Part shown: positions 11,553 through 23,924 of the stretch, piece by piece
How the letters are laid out: every line of letters starts with the position of its first letter
Numbering within the stretch: the stretch's first letter is position 1
From: Nelumbo lutea
Lineage: Eukaryota > Streptophyta > Magnoliopsida > Proteales > Nelumbonaceae
NCBI GenBank assembly: GCA_022828595.1
Contig: JAKGHH010000005.1
Span: forward strand, 26,052,193-26,116,192
Direction of reading: 5' to 3'
DNA length: 64,000 nucleotides
Made by a program: the position numbers and the translations under genes
Notes under the pieces: model-generated
Database searches by the model: none
What the model saw: the letters and a program-made list of their open reading frames with translations, nothing else
What the model was told of the DNA's origin: nothing

Positions 11553-12425
11553 TCAGTAAGTGGGAACTTGTCGATAAGCACTTTGCTTTCTCATTTGTGT
11601 AGTAGGTCTTGTGGTGGGTTTGTTTGCGTGCATTAGGTCTGGGGATTTTCCTATTTTATAAGTTTGCATAGATAGTGTGCACTTCACGTCTGTGATAGGG
11701 GTTTCTTGCATTCTATGGTTTAGTCTCTATCTTTTGGTGATTTTCTTTCTCTCAATGGGGCAGTGTTGCGTGTTGTTTATGCGTTTCAACCCCCTGACCA
11801 TTAACAGAAAGTAAATTAGCAAAAGACATTGAGAATAGCCTTGTGTGTTGTTCCTTTTTGGTGATGGGCAAGTTCGAGCTGAATTTCTATATTTCAGCCC
11901 CCTTAACAGTTGTTAGGGAGGGGATTACCAGTAAGCACGGGGTATTGCAATGTGTGTTACCCCTTTTTGCCAATGGTCAGCCTGACCAATGGCAGTAAGT
12001 GGACTAGCAGGAGGTATTGATGTGTTTTGTGCTGGTGTGGGCGACAAGCCCCCCCTGTGTGTTAGACGGTTCTTGATGTGGATCCATAGTGTGTGATGGA
12101 TGTGCATTGCCCGATTGTGTGTTGTGTTTGATAGCTATTGGGAATGACAATGTGCGAAGTGGTGGTCAGTGGTGGTTATCATTAGGGTTTTTTTAGCCAT
12201 CATTTTGTATTAAATGTGCTGACTTGTGTGTGTGGCATGGTCCGATATATCGTCTTTTAGAGTAGCGGTTGATGAAGTGACAGTTTGTTTAAATTAATGT
12301 GTCGTCTCATCCCCCATTCGAGGGAATCTTTGTAATTTTCTTTAGGTTTCTTTTCTGCTAAGCATCATTTCGAGTCTCATACCGGCGTCTATTCATCTTC
12401 CCTGACACCGTTTGGTTTCCTAGAC
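11553..12425. other. Spacer between LTR-like end and left PMD gene
   Basis: No coding sequence seen. In element orientation it would be the region upstream of the antisense PMD gene; the PMD promoter should lie here, but no convincing TATA box could be placed. Several TGTGTGTT/GTGTTG patches give it a T/G-rich plus strand. Confidence 0.4.
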
Positions 12426-15400
12426 ATGTGCAGTATAGGGGGACTGTATTGGTTCTCCGCTTTGCTAATCATTCATTATTGCTCTGTGTCCTTTGGGTGT
12501 TTTGCGAGACCATTGCATCTTCCCTTCTTTTTTTTATGTTGTTTTCTTTTCCTATTTGTCGATACCTCTAATGGCTCCTCACCAAGGAAAAGTAGATTGC
12601 CTTTTGTTGACTTCATTGGAGAAGTCAACACCGCCAAGCTATTTGTGGAGAGAGAAACGGCCATGGTGGTCGATGATGGGAAGGGTTTCTAGCCCCCCGT
12701 GCCGGTGTCCAAGGTATTTTGATGTCATCACTGGTGCAGAGCTGATGTGTCTCTACGACTAGCCAGAGTCGTCAATGTCATACAAATGTATTGTCCCCCA
12801 ACAGCTATACTGCATGGATTCAGTATATTCTTGAAAACCCTATGTATTGTCGGATGTTGCAAGATTCTGGGCTTCTCAGATTCCTGGATTGTTAGACGAA
12901 CCTCATGAAGGAGTCAAGTATGTCGGCCATTTGTTAGGGCATTGGTGTTGTCACACCCACACCTTCGTGGCTGTGTTTGGGGAATTTATCATCTCTGTCG
13001 AGGATGTGGCGGCTCTGTTGGCACTACCGATTAGGGGTTCTGTGCCTGTTCAACATCTACAGCACATTGAGTCCATTCTTGTGGATTTGAGGGGGTTGTA
13101 CGAGGAGCTTCTTGGGGAGGTTCCTGCTTATAAGGCATTAGTGGACTAATCTACCTCTCACGGGAAGATGCCTTTGGAACAATGGTTGGAGTACTGGTTC
13201 AAGTATATGGCACGGGCATGTAGTGCCATCTGGCAGCTTATATTTTGTATGCGGCATTGTGTTTCTTGTTCCTGGGGATTCTTGATTAGGGTCTTCGCAT
13301 AGTCTTGATTCCCTTAGCCGATCTTGCTGCCAATGAACATCAACTGCCATTGGCGTCAATGTTTCTTGGCTACTTGTATGAACAACTGGATGACAAAGTT
13401 CAGCAACTCAATGACCCCAGTTGTAAGAGGCGCATTAGTTATGTGTGTGCCACATTTTTGTGGATGTTCCATTGTAAGCGCTTCGACCTTAGTGTCACAC
13501 CCTAACGTTTGTCTGTAATTTATGTCAACATCACTATGCTCAATGGTGATGAAGCTAAAGGAAAGGTGTTCGAGGTATGTAGAGGAAAGCGCTGGCTCTA
13601 GGCCAGCAGACACAAATAGTTTAAGATGAGCGAGATCAGTGTAAAATTGGTCTCTCTTGATGGCTTTGTGTGGAGACCGTATACCCGGGTTGTGTGTCAC
13701 GCCATGCCGTTCTGTATTGGCGCGCCTGTTCCGAAAAACGGTGATCAGTAATGCATCATTGATGCAAAGAGTGCTACCGCGGATGTAGCGTGATTGATCA
13801 CTTGGCTTGGTGTCATTGCGTACCTTGATCGCACGGGTGAGGTGCAGTTGAGCGTGTACCAACCAGACTGGGTACTACATCAGTTCAGGTATGATGATAT
13901 GGGCGTCCAATTTTTGAGATCTTCGGGAGAGGATGTATTCTGGGTGTGGCGCCACAACCTTGCCTTCCCCAGGTGTGCACAATTCCCGCTAGAGGGCTTT
14001 GCAAGGGTGCAAGGTTGTAAGTCCCTGCACCTCACGTATCTTTACGTGTTATTCGGGGGTTTCCAGGAGCTATTGTGGACGATCCCCCAAAAGGCACCAA
14101 CAAAGAATGATGGGAAGTGGCTAGTTGTGGACAAGGGAGGGAGTAACCATCCTCCTCCTACGAAGAGGCCAAGGTCCACGAGGGCACCCCATTCTTTCTA
14201 GCCTGTGGTTGTGCCGGAGTTTGTTGATTTAGCTGCAACTTCATCACATGCATGGGAGGGTCATGCTGAGGGTGGTCATGGGACTGCAACGCTGCCTCCT
14301 GTAGAGAAGACAGTGCCGGCCATTGAGCCGGTGGATTCGATGGTTGCAGTGCCCTCTTCTGGGGGTACCATCGTCCGCTTCTCAAGCAAACGAATGAAGA
14401 GGAAGGCTCTCCCTCGTTCGAAGTGAGGTCCCACTAATGGTGATTCGGTATGTGATTTCCTCTGCTTCTTTCTCTCTTTCTTTTGGGTCCACTTTATCAT
14501 GACTGACTGAATGATGTTTGGTTTCGTTATTCTTGCAGCCTGTGGGAAGCAACGACATTCAGTCGGAGCAGAGGTTCTAGTAGCTCCTCCTGGTGAAGCT
14601 GGTTTGTAAGTTGTTTCATCTTTTGGAACTGTTTGTTTGTTGTTGCTGCTGTCTTGGTTTTATTGTTATGATTGCTAAAGTTGAAGCACGTGGAAGCCGT
14701 GAAGCTCATGCTCGGAGGCATCGTGGAAGTCGCATCACATTTTACTTTATTGACTGCTTGCATGTTACTTAATCGCAGGCTCTATTTGGCGCGGTCCCTA
14801 CAACCGTGCCTGTCACGTCTATTATTAGGTGATTAATGGAGGAACTGAGATCAGCACAGCCCCCTTGTTCAATTGTTGAGGCCTCTGAGGGTGTTGGTGT
14901 CGTGGATACCACGTTTGATGCTACGGGGCGGGAGGAGGAGGTTTATGTAGGCTCTAAGACAGCAGTGCATGATGAGGAAGCTCCGGTCTTGCCTGCAGCT
15001 GGTGATGCCGAAGTCCATGGGGTCTCAGAGGTTAGGGCTCCTGTTGATCCATAAACCTTAGTTGGGGGAGTATTGTGATAATCACGATATCCCCCATTTG
15101 GGTTATAGAAATGTAGACCCCGTGGAGATTTAGGGTCGTCGCAAGGGCGATAAGTACTCCATTTCCATCTCGGTGGCCAAGTTTGCTTTGACAATCATAC
15201 AACATGGGTGGCTTCTGACTACAAACCTACATTGGATGGTCGTGGGGCCTACATTAAATTCCATTGTGACCGTGATGTATCGCATAATGAATCGGCCCAT
15301 GGAAGATCTTCCATGGTCAGACTTCGCCCACTAGCCAGAGGTGTGCCGATTGTTTGTCATGATGGAGTTCGATGTGTCGTACATCGAGCGCCGAGTTGTG

Positions 15401-15660
15401 GTGTTGGCTTATGCATTTTGGAAGGCCAGTCTTAAGTTATTGAAGTCTGTTGTTTTGTTCTCTGAAAGATGCGCACCTTCACTAGGAGGTAGTTGAAGTT
15501 AGCATCGCCAAGGTCGCAGACAAGCTTGAGAGCTCAAGGCCGAACAATCGAGACAGCAGAAGATCCTTGTTGAGTATGAAGCAGAATTAGAAGATCTAAA
15601 AAGCTTTGAAGGATGTGGCTAGGCCCTGGAGTCTATTGTTGTGATGAGGTAGGAGTGGGC
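12426..15660 (+). pseudogene. Plant mobile domain (PMD) gene, left copy
   Basis: Fragments read in order: a start region with GFxPPVPV (about 12690); the core at 12847-13149 with GEFIISVEDVAALLALPIRG, the hallmark of the aminotransferase-like plant mobile domain; a degraded MPLEQWLEYWFK stretch at about 13170; AYLDRTGEVQ and FRYDDMGVQF at 13794-14200; then a low-complexity tail to about 14430 (KRMKRKALPRSK) and an acidic segment at 14836-15054. A coiled-coil-like stretch follows at about 15500-15640. Frame changes and stops separate the pieces, although some gaps could be introns. PMD proteins occur in host genes (MAIN/MAIL) and inside plant transposons; the adjacent LTR-like terminus favours the latter. 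Confidence 0.75.
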
Positions 15661-16142
15661 CAACTCGTGAATGTAAGACTGTTGTTGTAAACTGAAAGAG
15701 AATGTGTACTGAATGTAAATAGTAACTTTCTACTAAATTGTTTTTTTCTATTGGTTGGTTATTTGTGCCTTAGTTACTTTACGGCATTACCGAAAGTCAA
15801 ATGATATCGTAACTGATGTTTAATTGATATTGTATTTGAGAGAAAATAGCCATCATTTCCTATGAGAGAGGGGCTCGTGGGGCTTCTGCATCAAGCTAAG
15901 AGTCATCAGCCTCCACTCGCTTCAAAACGAAAGACTGTTAAGTGTAAACAAGTTAGTGAAAGTAGTGTTGTGCTAACCATAATGGTAGTAAAACAAATGC
16001 ATCAAAAGTACTAGTTATTACCAAATCAACTTTCTTTGGCTCCCTCCTTTAAGGATGGTAAGCCATTTTCATCAGACGTCCGCCTGAGACACGGACAGGA
16101 GTAACTTTCTTCGGGGGAATTGGAACCACCAACTGTGCTGAC
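15661..16142. other. Junction between the inverted PMD units
   Basis: AT-richer sequence where the two convergent PMD copies meet. No gag-pol or other coding domain is visible, so each unit lacks whatever lay further inward. Confidence 0.4.
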
Positions 16143-18224
16143 TCAGTATCGGTTGCATCCTGTACTTCGGGCATTGGAGCTGGAGGCTCCGCCTAGCCTC
16201 CTCAGGATCTGCTCATGGCGAGCACCTGTCATCAGCAACCCCAGCCTTGGATGATGCATCATATGATTCTGGGGGGTGCTACACAGCTGGTGTGGGTGGA
16301 GCAATAGTGCAAGGTACCTTCGTCGATCTAGCCCTCTTTGCCGTAGGAGGGCAGATACCTTCTTCACCTATCTCAAGAGTTGGGTGCTTACCCTTTCGAA
16401 CAACACCCATGAATTCTCGCTCCTCTGCAATCATTGGTCTCAGTTGCAAATTAACTAGATCCTACTCCTAGTCTACCACATGACTAAGATGGGGAGCCAT
16501 AACATGATGGGGATGAGGAATCGTAGACACGAAGATTTGGAGGCCCTTGAACAGCGAGCACATGTATGCAAAGTGGAGGGACTTACAAGCCCGAGCCCTC
16601 CTGTACCCTGCAATGGGGAATCGTGAATTTCCCGGGAATGCTAAATCATGTCGACGGGTCCAAAATACGTCTTCCCTCGAAGACCACGGCAAATGGGCTC
16701 CAAGGTTGTCGTAGCCGAACTGGAACAGGACCCTATCAAGGTGATAGTCTGGAACTTGGGCTTCACCGGTACGATCCAAGTATGCGAGGACATCGGGCCA
16801 TAGGATAAGATGTGCCATGTTTGCGACAGGATGCGTCACCTTCATAGCACACTATTGATTGCCATCCTTAGGAATAACAGTGCCAACACAAAACGGCATA
16901 GCATGCCGAACAGCTAGGGTGTAAGGCCTCTACATGAAACCTTCAATGGATGACAACTTCAACTCGACCTCATTTACCCTGAAGTCCTTGAGCCTTGTAG
17001 TGTGAAGCTATCACTTTCTACGGCAAACCCCCAATGAATGATCTTCGGTCTCGTCTCCCTTTAAGGTTGTGATGGTGACATTCATAGGGGAGAGTCAATA
17101 GGGTGTGACACTGAGCCCCAAACACCTACAAATGTACATAAACAAGAAGGGGGCAAAGATGTAACTGATACACCTCTTGCAGCTTGGATCCGTCATCTAA
17201 TGGACTGTGTCATCCATCTGCTCTAACAAATACCCCAGAAATTCGGCAACCATCACCGCAAGAGGTACCAGTACTATGTGAAGGCCATAATCAGGAAGCC
17301 CTGGGAAAAGGAAACGAGATGTGACATACAGAATAAACGCCGCAAGGTGGCATTGGCTCTCCCCCATGTGCACCATTATGTCTCCCTTCTTATTGGCCTT
17401 AAACCAATAATTCACCCATTCTTCAATCGGCATTTTACCCTAAGCAGTAATCTCCCCCAATAATTCCTCACAGAGCCCCAAAACATTGGCCAAAAGAGAC
17501 TCAAGGAACTCCAAATGATGGGTAGACACTGACCCACCGATAGGTAGTGCCAATAAGGCAACTACATCTTCAACAGTTATGCCGAACTCATTGAACACCC
17601 CACGAATGTATGAGTGCGGCAACACCAATGTTCCAAAACAGGCTTCACATACTTTACCCCCTGTTTTCCTAGAAGATTTATGAAGCAATCCACAAAACGG
17701 AGGAGCTCGGTGTCCTGTAGCAGACGATAGTACATCTAATTTTCCAGGATGTAGCATGCCCAACCCGAGTAGCTAATCGTGGACTTTGAGGTATCGATCC
17801 TTGGTTCCTGACACTTATATGATATATAGAGTGTGCTACGCGCCCATACAAACAAACTAAATCAATACCATCAATGGCATCGAAACGCCCTCCCTCCCCT
17901 ATCAACACTGGCATAGGAGGCCAGAAACCTCTACCACCATCGGCCACCCTGGCCGCTTCACATTCAGACAACATTTCTGTTGTATCCACGACTCTAATAA
18001 AATCAATGAACAGACAATGAGTTCTCTATTGGCAAGGAGCCATGGTTGACGGATAGGGAACGAGTAAGAGAACAAGAAATAAATAGACGGGGAATAGTTG
18101 GTAGAAAGGCAAGGACGGAACAAAGAGAGTAAACTGACTGAGCAAGAAAGCATAGAAAAGAATGTATGCAGGCGTACCACCCTTTTAAAGAGCCCTCACA
18201 TGTGTCGGGAATGCCAAACAGCAC
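16143..18224 (-). pseudogene. Plant mobile domain (PMD) gene, right copy
   Basis: Minus-strand homologue of 12426-15660. In order: a hydrophobic start region (18224-18003); GFWPPMPVL (about 17930); the core at 17440-17763 with FGITVEDVVALLALPIGG; MPIEEWVNYWFKANKKGD at 17433; AYLDRTGEAQ and FQFGYDNLGAH at 16468-16845; C-terminal low-complexity tail to about 16143. A frameshift near 17700 separates the first two core blocks. Amino-acid differences between the two copies are many, so the duplication is old or the copies are independent family members. Confidence 0.75.
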
Positions 18225-18848
18225 CAGGAAAGATGAATCGACATGATTACAATTTCCCCACCGACACTTAATGAAAAAGTAAAGTATTTAAAATTATAAC
18301 CGTACCCCATAGGTAGGACAAACCGACACATTAATTAAAAATTGGCACTACGTTGGCAATCGCCACTTTAAATGTTACCAACTCGCATTGTGTATTCGCC
18401 ATAGACACCACTTTGATATACACATAGGGGCTGAATGCCTATACTTTACGTTCATCTCGTCTTTCAACAATTTACTTCCTGCCATTAGGCAGGGGCTGAG
18501 AACTTGGCTAACAAATCGAGCATAAAATTGCTTAATGAAAGAAATCAAATTATCAAAAGACAAGAAGGCTGAATTACAGAATGAATAAAAGGTTAGCCCA
18601 AAATGAGCATCCGAATTTTCATCCATACCACTAACAAACCGAACGCATGACTTCTTATTGACCGGTTCACAGCTTGTCAATAAGTAGGGGGATGACAACA
18701 AACCCAAATGCAAGATAGGGACGATTACCGGACTTAACACACAAAGATGAGTATGTCGCAACACACATTAATCCCTTTTTACATTGCTTTATCATAAAAC
18801 CTCAAGACAAATCTAAGGATAAAAGTGCTATCAGAGCAAGGAAGTTAA
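18225..18848. other. Spacer between right PMD gene and LTR-like end
   Basis: Counterpart of 11553-12425 in inverted orientation. Shares the AATAAGTAGGGGG block (18683) and nearby GTCAATAAG/GTCGATAAG motif with the left copy; otherwise diverged and non-coding. Confidence 0.45.
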
Positions 18849-19583
18849 TGTAGGTACATAGTGATTGCTCAAACCATCAGAGCATAGAGGATACCAAATT
18901 TATACCACACGGATGCTTATAATGAGTTCATAACTCATCGAATATATGCGATAAACTTATAAATCATCACACGACTACGATAAACTCATACTGAAAATGA
19001 GTTGTGATGAACTTTAGATGCACACAATCCTGTGATGAACTTTGGACATGCGCAGAGCTGCAAGGAGTTTGAAGTCATTGTACAATCGCAACAAATATAG
19101 GAATCACTGTAAATCGGGAATAAATATTAGTTGCAAGTGCGCCTTTAATCTACGTGCGTGGCATGATGCCCCGTGGGCCTTACAAATGTGTGCCTACTAA
19201 ATGATGACATCACTCATGTCACGTTGGTTAAATGGGTCACGAAAGGAAATAGCAGACGTGGATTATGAGAATTTTCAGACGAAAGGAAAGTTCACCCTGA
19301 AGATATTTCGTAAGACACTTGGTGAAACCCTAGTAGTGTTCCCTGACGACCGACAGCGAATCCAATATTCCCTTTCCTAGTGGGAATCAAACACTTTTGG
19401 GTACTTCCTTTTGGGACCTCAGGATCTCTCCCTATAAATGGGGGTCCATCTCATAACGAGATCATCATTGTATCCCATCATCTTAACATTCACATTTTCC
19501 CTAGCCTCTAACCTACCCCTGCATCCAGTCTTTCTTTGTCTTTCAAGGAGACCCCCGTACGTAACCTTACCACCACACCTACA
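18849..19583 (+). repeat. LTR-like terminus next to right PMD unit
   Basis: Starts TGTAGGTACATAGTG and ends CACACCTACA, 735 bp. Aligns with the reverse complement of 10756-11536 (781 bp). Internal TATA box at 19432. The immediate outer flanks of the two termini differ, as expected for two separate insertions. Confidence 0.55.
19432..19439 (+). promoter_or_regulatory. TATA box in right LTR-like terminus
   Basis: CTATAAAT in the context CTCTCCCTATAAATGGGGG, aligned with the left copy's TATA box and pointing outward. Confidence 0.5.
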
Positions 19584-20751
19584 TCATCTAATGTCAAATT
19601 GAAAAATAAATGTTTTTGATAGATTAGTTCATTGTTTCACATAGATTTACATGTAGATGTTGTCTGATGGTTATAAAAGCATACAACTAATGGAGGAAAT
19701 GTCAATTTGATGTTTCCCTTAACATCCCTGGTTTATGTTTCTAGTAGAAACATTTCATAATTGTTTTAACTTAAAACGCCTAGGCAGTGCTTATGTGGCA
19801 TTTCTTCAAGTAGAAACAATCACGACAAGAAACATTACGTTGGTCATTTTATAGCAACATGGCTCTATACAAGCTTCTTGCAATAGCATTTTAAGCAACT
19901 GAATCAAAGCAGCTACCTAGAAAGATAAGTGCTCCCAAACAGGCCCTAAAACTCGAACTTAAGTACTTTTACACCTATCCACATATGAAGGTATATCTAG
20001 GTTAGTTTATGAGAAAAGAAAAAGAACACACTTTGGTAGCACTTGATAAATCTAAAGTTTAATGTCTGAAAAGTCAAAAAACTATTATTCAAAAGTTTGA
20101 AATTTGAAAAGAAGTAGAAATGATTTTATGCTTTTAGAGGCTCTAAAAATATAAGATCGTTTGAATTGGAACAATTCTCCAATGTCTAAAACTGTAAAAG
20201 TTATTATTTTTCCCTTGGCAATAGACTTTTTAATAATATTAAAAATATCAAGAATAAGATTAAAAAGCTATAATTATTAAATAGTAATATTTTTGTTGTA
20301 ATTAATTAATATTATTACTATCTTAAATGATAATATTCAATAATATTATTACTTAAATAAATAATGTTTTTTGCAATAATAAATAAAATTTTATAATAAT
20401 AATTATTAAATGATATTAGTGGAGGCATTAATGTTATTTCATCACCATTAAAATGTGTCTGATTGCACTAAGATATTAGTGGAGGCATTAATAATTATAA
20501 TAATAATTATTAAATGATATTATTACTATCTTAAAATAAGAAACCCCAAAAACAAGTAAATGAATTACACATTCACACCATGTAACATAATTATATATTC
20601 CGTTGGTTCAGTCCTGACTATGCTAACAGGATACAAGCACTTTGTCCGTGGATGATTTAATTAATACAGCAAGATCAATTAGAAGTTTCTTATCTATAGG
20701 TTTCAACATGTATAGGAATATGTTTAAGACTCGTTAACATGACTGCTTATC
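19584..20751. other. AT-rich intergenic sequence, includes MITE-family fragment
   Basis: No coding signal. At 20034-20200 a block opening GGTAGCACTTGATAAATCT resembles the left end of the element at 32918. Two direct copies of ATATTAGTGGAGGCATTAAT lie at about 20413 and 20471. The stretch just before 20752 should hold the 3' untranslated region of the AIG1 gene. Confidence 0.5.
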
Positions 20752-20880
20752 TCATAAAACTCTGCACTCATTAAGTTTCTTACAAAGTGCCCGTGTCTCT
20801 CTAACATCCTCTTGTTTAGGTTGAGCTTCTGCCATCTGTTGTTTAAGCATAGAAATTGTTTTTCCAAGCTTTAAAGCAAC
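20752..20880 (-). CDS. AIG1 exon 4 (C-terminal tail)
   Basis: 129 bp, 42 codons and TGA; acceptor GTTATGCAG. Encodes a charged tail with LGKTISMLKQQMAEAQ that continues the helical extension. Too short to identify alone; assigned because its phase and orientation fit exon 3 and similar tails end other family members. Confidence 0.75.
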   Translation of the reverse strand, partial: VALKLGKTISMLKQQMAEAQPKQEDVRETRALCKKLNECRVL

Positions 20881-23800
20881 CTGCATAACTCAAACATGAA
20901 TACGTAAGTTATATTCAAGTAACAACAAAACTAATTTAACATTAGATTATAGAATTTTTTGCACTTTCAACCCTTTCCATTTGAATTGCTGATCCGTATT
21001 AAACTATATTTTGGATATTTGATATAGAATTATATTTGATTGAACAAGCATAGAATATTTTACATTTAAGGATGGATTTGATAATAAAAAATTTGAGTGG
21101 ATTAAAATTACAATTGGAATTTTTATGGGAATTATGTGAACATGGGTCCCACATCAGTCCATGTATTTTTATTTCAGATTAAAATTGTTTTAAATGCTTT
21201 TCTAGTCCATGTATCTTAAAGATAAGATATGGCTTTTAATTTGGGATATTTTATTTCGTTTGAAAATCTTTTTAACTCGTTTTTTCCTAAAGGAGGGTTA
21301 ACTACCTGTCTAAAAATAGTGTTTTTACTTTAGATTAGGTAACCACATGGGATCTCATTTTTAGATTTTTGCAATTATTATGGGTCTTCACCAAGGTTTA
21401 TCACTTAGTGTGATCTCTAGGAAGCTTAGGGCTGGCTGAAACAAAGGAGTCACCACTCACTTAATTTAAGAGGAAATAGGTCTTCTGTAAACTTTGAAAA
21501 TTGATTTTGCTTTGAAACATAGTGATTCCTTCTTCCACCTAAAAGGCACTTACCAAGTGACTCTAAATTTGGTAGGAGTGGGAGAGGGAAGGTGTTAGGT
21601 ACCCCTCTCTCCAAGCTGTAAATGACAACGTGATATGGGAGTTGTTTAGGCTCTTAATTAACTTCACAAAATTTGAATCAATACAGATGGAGTTCTAAAA
21701 TTTGCGAATAGGATCCCTTCTAGCATATCTTAATCTCACTTTTAAGGGGATTTAGGCTCTTAATTTTTCCTAAATCCATCGTCTCATTCCCTCTAATTCT
21801 GAGATCACGTGAAGCTTGAAAAAAGCTTTAACAGCTCTAGAGCATAAATCTCAATTAATCTGAAATCGAGCTAAATGATATCTGAAAGGAAACTAAAGCA
21901 AAATTGACTAACAAGAAAGAAAAACTGATAATCCAAGTTAAGAAACTTACCTATTTGGTGAAGCCTTGACTAAACTTTATAGGAGCAATTTCAGAGCCTG
22001 ATAGTGACATCTTTTGAGATTTCTGAATGAAGGGAGATCTGGCAATTGCTCCTTGATGAGAAAGAGTGGATATTTGAGAATGGCTTTATCTTTATTGAAG
22101 GCTAGGACATGAGTACAGGGAGAAATTAAGCGTTTTTTTTTTTTTTTGGTGAATTCTAATTTGAGATTTAAAAATTTTCTTAAATTCTTTGTTGAAATGG
22201 TTGGAAATTCAAGTGAGGGTTCTCTCTCTTGTTTTTTCTTTTTCTAAAATCTGCCCTTAAAGCTCAAAACATATCAAGGGTTGACATTAACCCTTTTCGT
22301 CTACTTGGCTTGTCCTCAACGGTCGAATGGGCCAGGGGGATTAAATGAAGGGCTAGCATCAACCCTTACTCTTTTGAGGTCTTAGGTTTGGACACATAAA
22401 GGAGCATTTTAATCTGGTGTATCAAAATAATCTTTTTATTTTAATGGTTGAACAAGTGAATAAGGTCATGAAAATTGGCGTACTGGTTTTTCTATCATAA
22501 TGATGAGGTGTGATTGGTCAAATAGGGTCGGGATGGTGGATAACAATGGCTAACAAGATTGGATTAATGAGATTTACTGAAATAAAATCTTTGCTCAATG
22601 GAAGGTCAAACATGAGAATTTTTAGATGAAATTTGATGGCTAGAAAATTTTAAGGTTTTAAGAATGCTCAAAAATGAAATCATGCTTTTTTTTGGAGGGA
22701 TTTGGAGGAATTTAAGGCTAAAATTTGGCGTGATTGATCGTTTAAAGGTTTTGTTTCATGTGATGAAGTCTGATCGTGTGGTTGGTGTGGTGATATGGCA
22801 CAGTTGTAATTATAGAAAGGGAATCTTATACATTTAACGAAAGATCTTAGGGTATTTAAAACATGATTTGGTTTCTTGGGGTTTTTACATGTTTTAGAAA
22901 TAATGGTGGTGTTTGATCAGGTATCCAGGGTAGGAAAAAAGTGGGTTGAAGAGGAGACCAAGTAAAAGTTGGGTGCTAACATTTAGCACTTATATACACT
23001 AACCATAGATAAATTGACAAAACATATTTAGGAGAGGGTGGTGCATGTTATTTGTTGATGACATTGTTTTAATTTATGAAACTATATAATGATTAAATGC
23101 AAAGTCAAGCATATAGGCACTTGCCTTAGAAACAATTTATTTTAAAATAAGTAAAACTGAAATAGAAATGTAAATTAGGATATACCTAGGATGCCACCCA
23201 TAGAATTATCATATGAAGTGGGCATTATTTGGTACATTGGTTTGACATTATTCGGTGCATATGAAACTCAATTATGATATGAAACGCAATTTAACATTAT
23301 TTGGTGCATTGGTTTGATAATTCATAACAAAAGAGAGATTGAGGAGGATGCCACCCATAGAATTAGAGCAGGATGGGCAAAATGAAGGAGTGCATTTGGG
23401 GACCACTTCATTTTACTTCCCAATTTAGTTTTCACAAAAAAAAAATATAAGACAAAGCCAAATCTAACGCAAAAGCAAACTAAAATTTACACTGAGCCAA
23501 ATTACACTCTTAGTGCATTCTCAAGCCATTTAAACCCATTTTATTGAAATTTGCAATATACAAAAGCCTATAGTATTTGATTTGGACTAATTTTCTTTGA
23601 AAAAAATCAAGGTTGTGTTTTCAATTTGGACTGAAATGCACACTACATTCTACCGTTGTCTCTTGTTTGGATGCATACTATCAAACATCTATATATACTA
23701 GTAATTAAGCACGTGTGTTGCACGTGAGAAATTTTTCTTTATATTAATTACTTGAATTTTGGATATGTCATAATTAAGATAGAAATTGAAAATTAAAAAG

Positions 23801-23888
23801 AGTAACAATATGATTAAAAATAAACTTAAATTCTTGTAGCAAATGTGCATTTGCATTGCACATGGAAATTTTAAGTTACAATAACAAT

Positions 23889-23924
<36 letters not shown>

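Noticed and set aside
13356..13862. A 168-codon minus-strand frame
   Set aside because: Antisense to the PMD gene, whose conserved blocks are on the plus strand; the right-hand copy has no equivalent frame.
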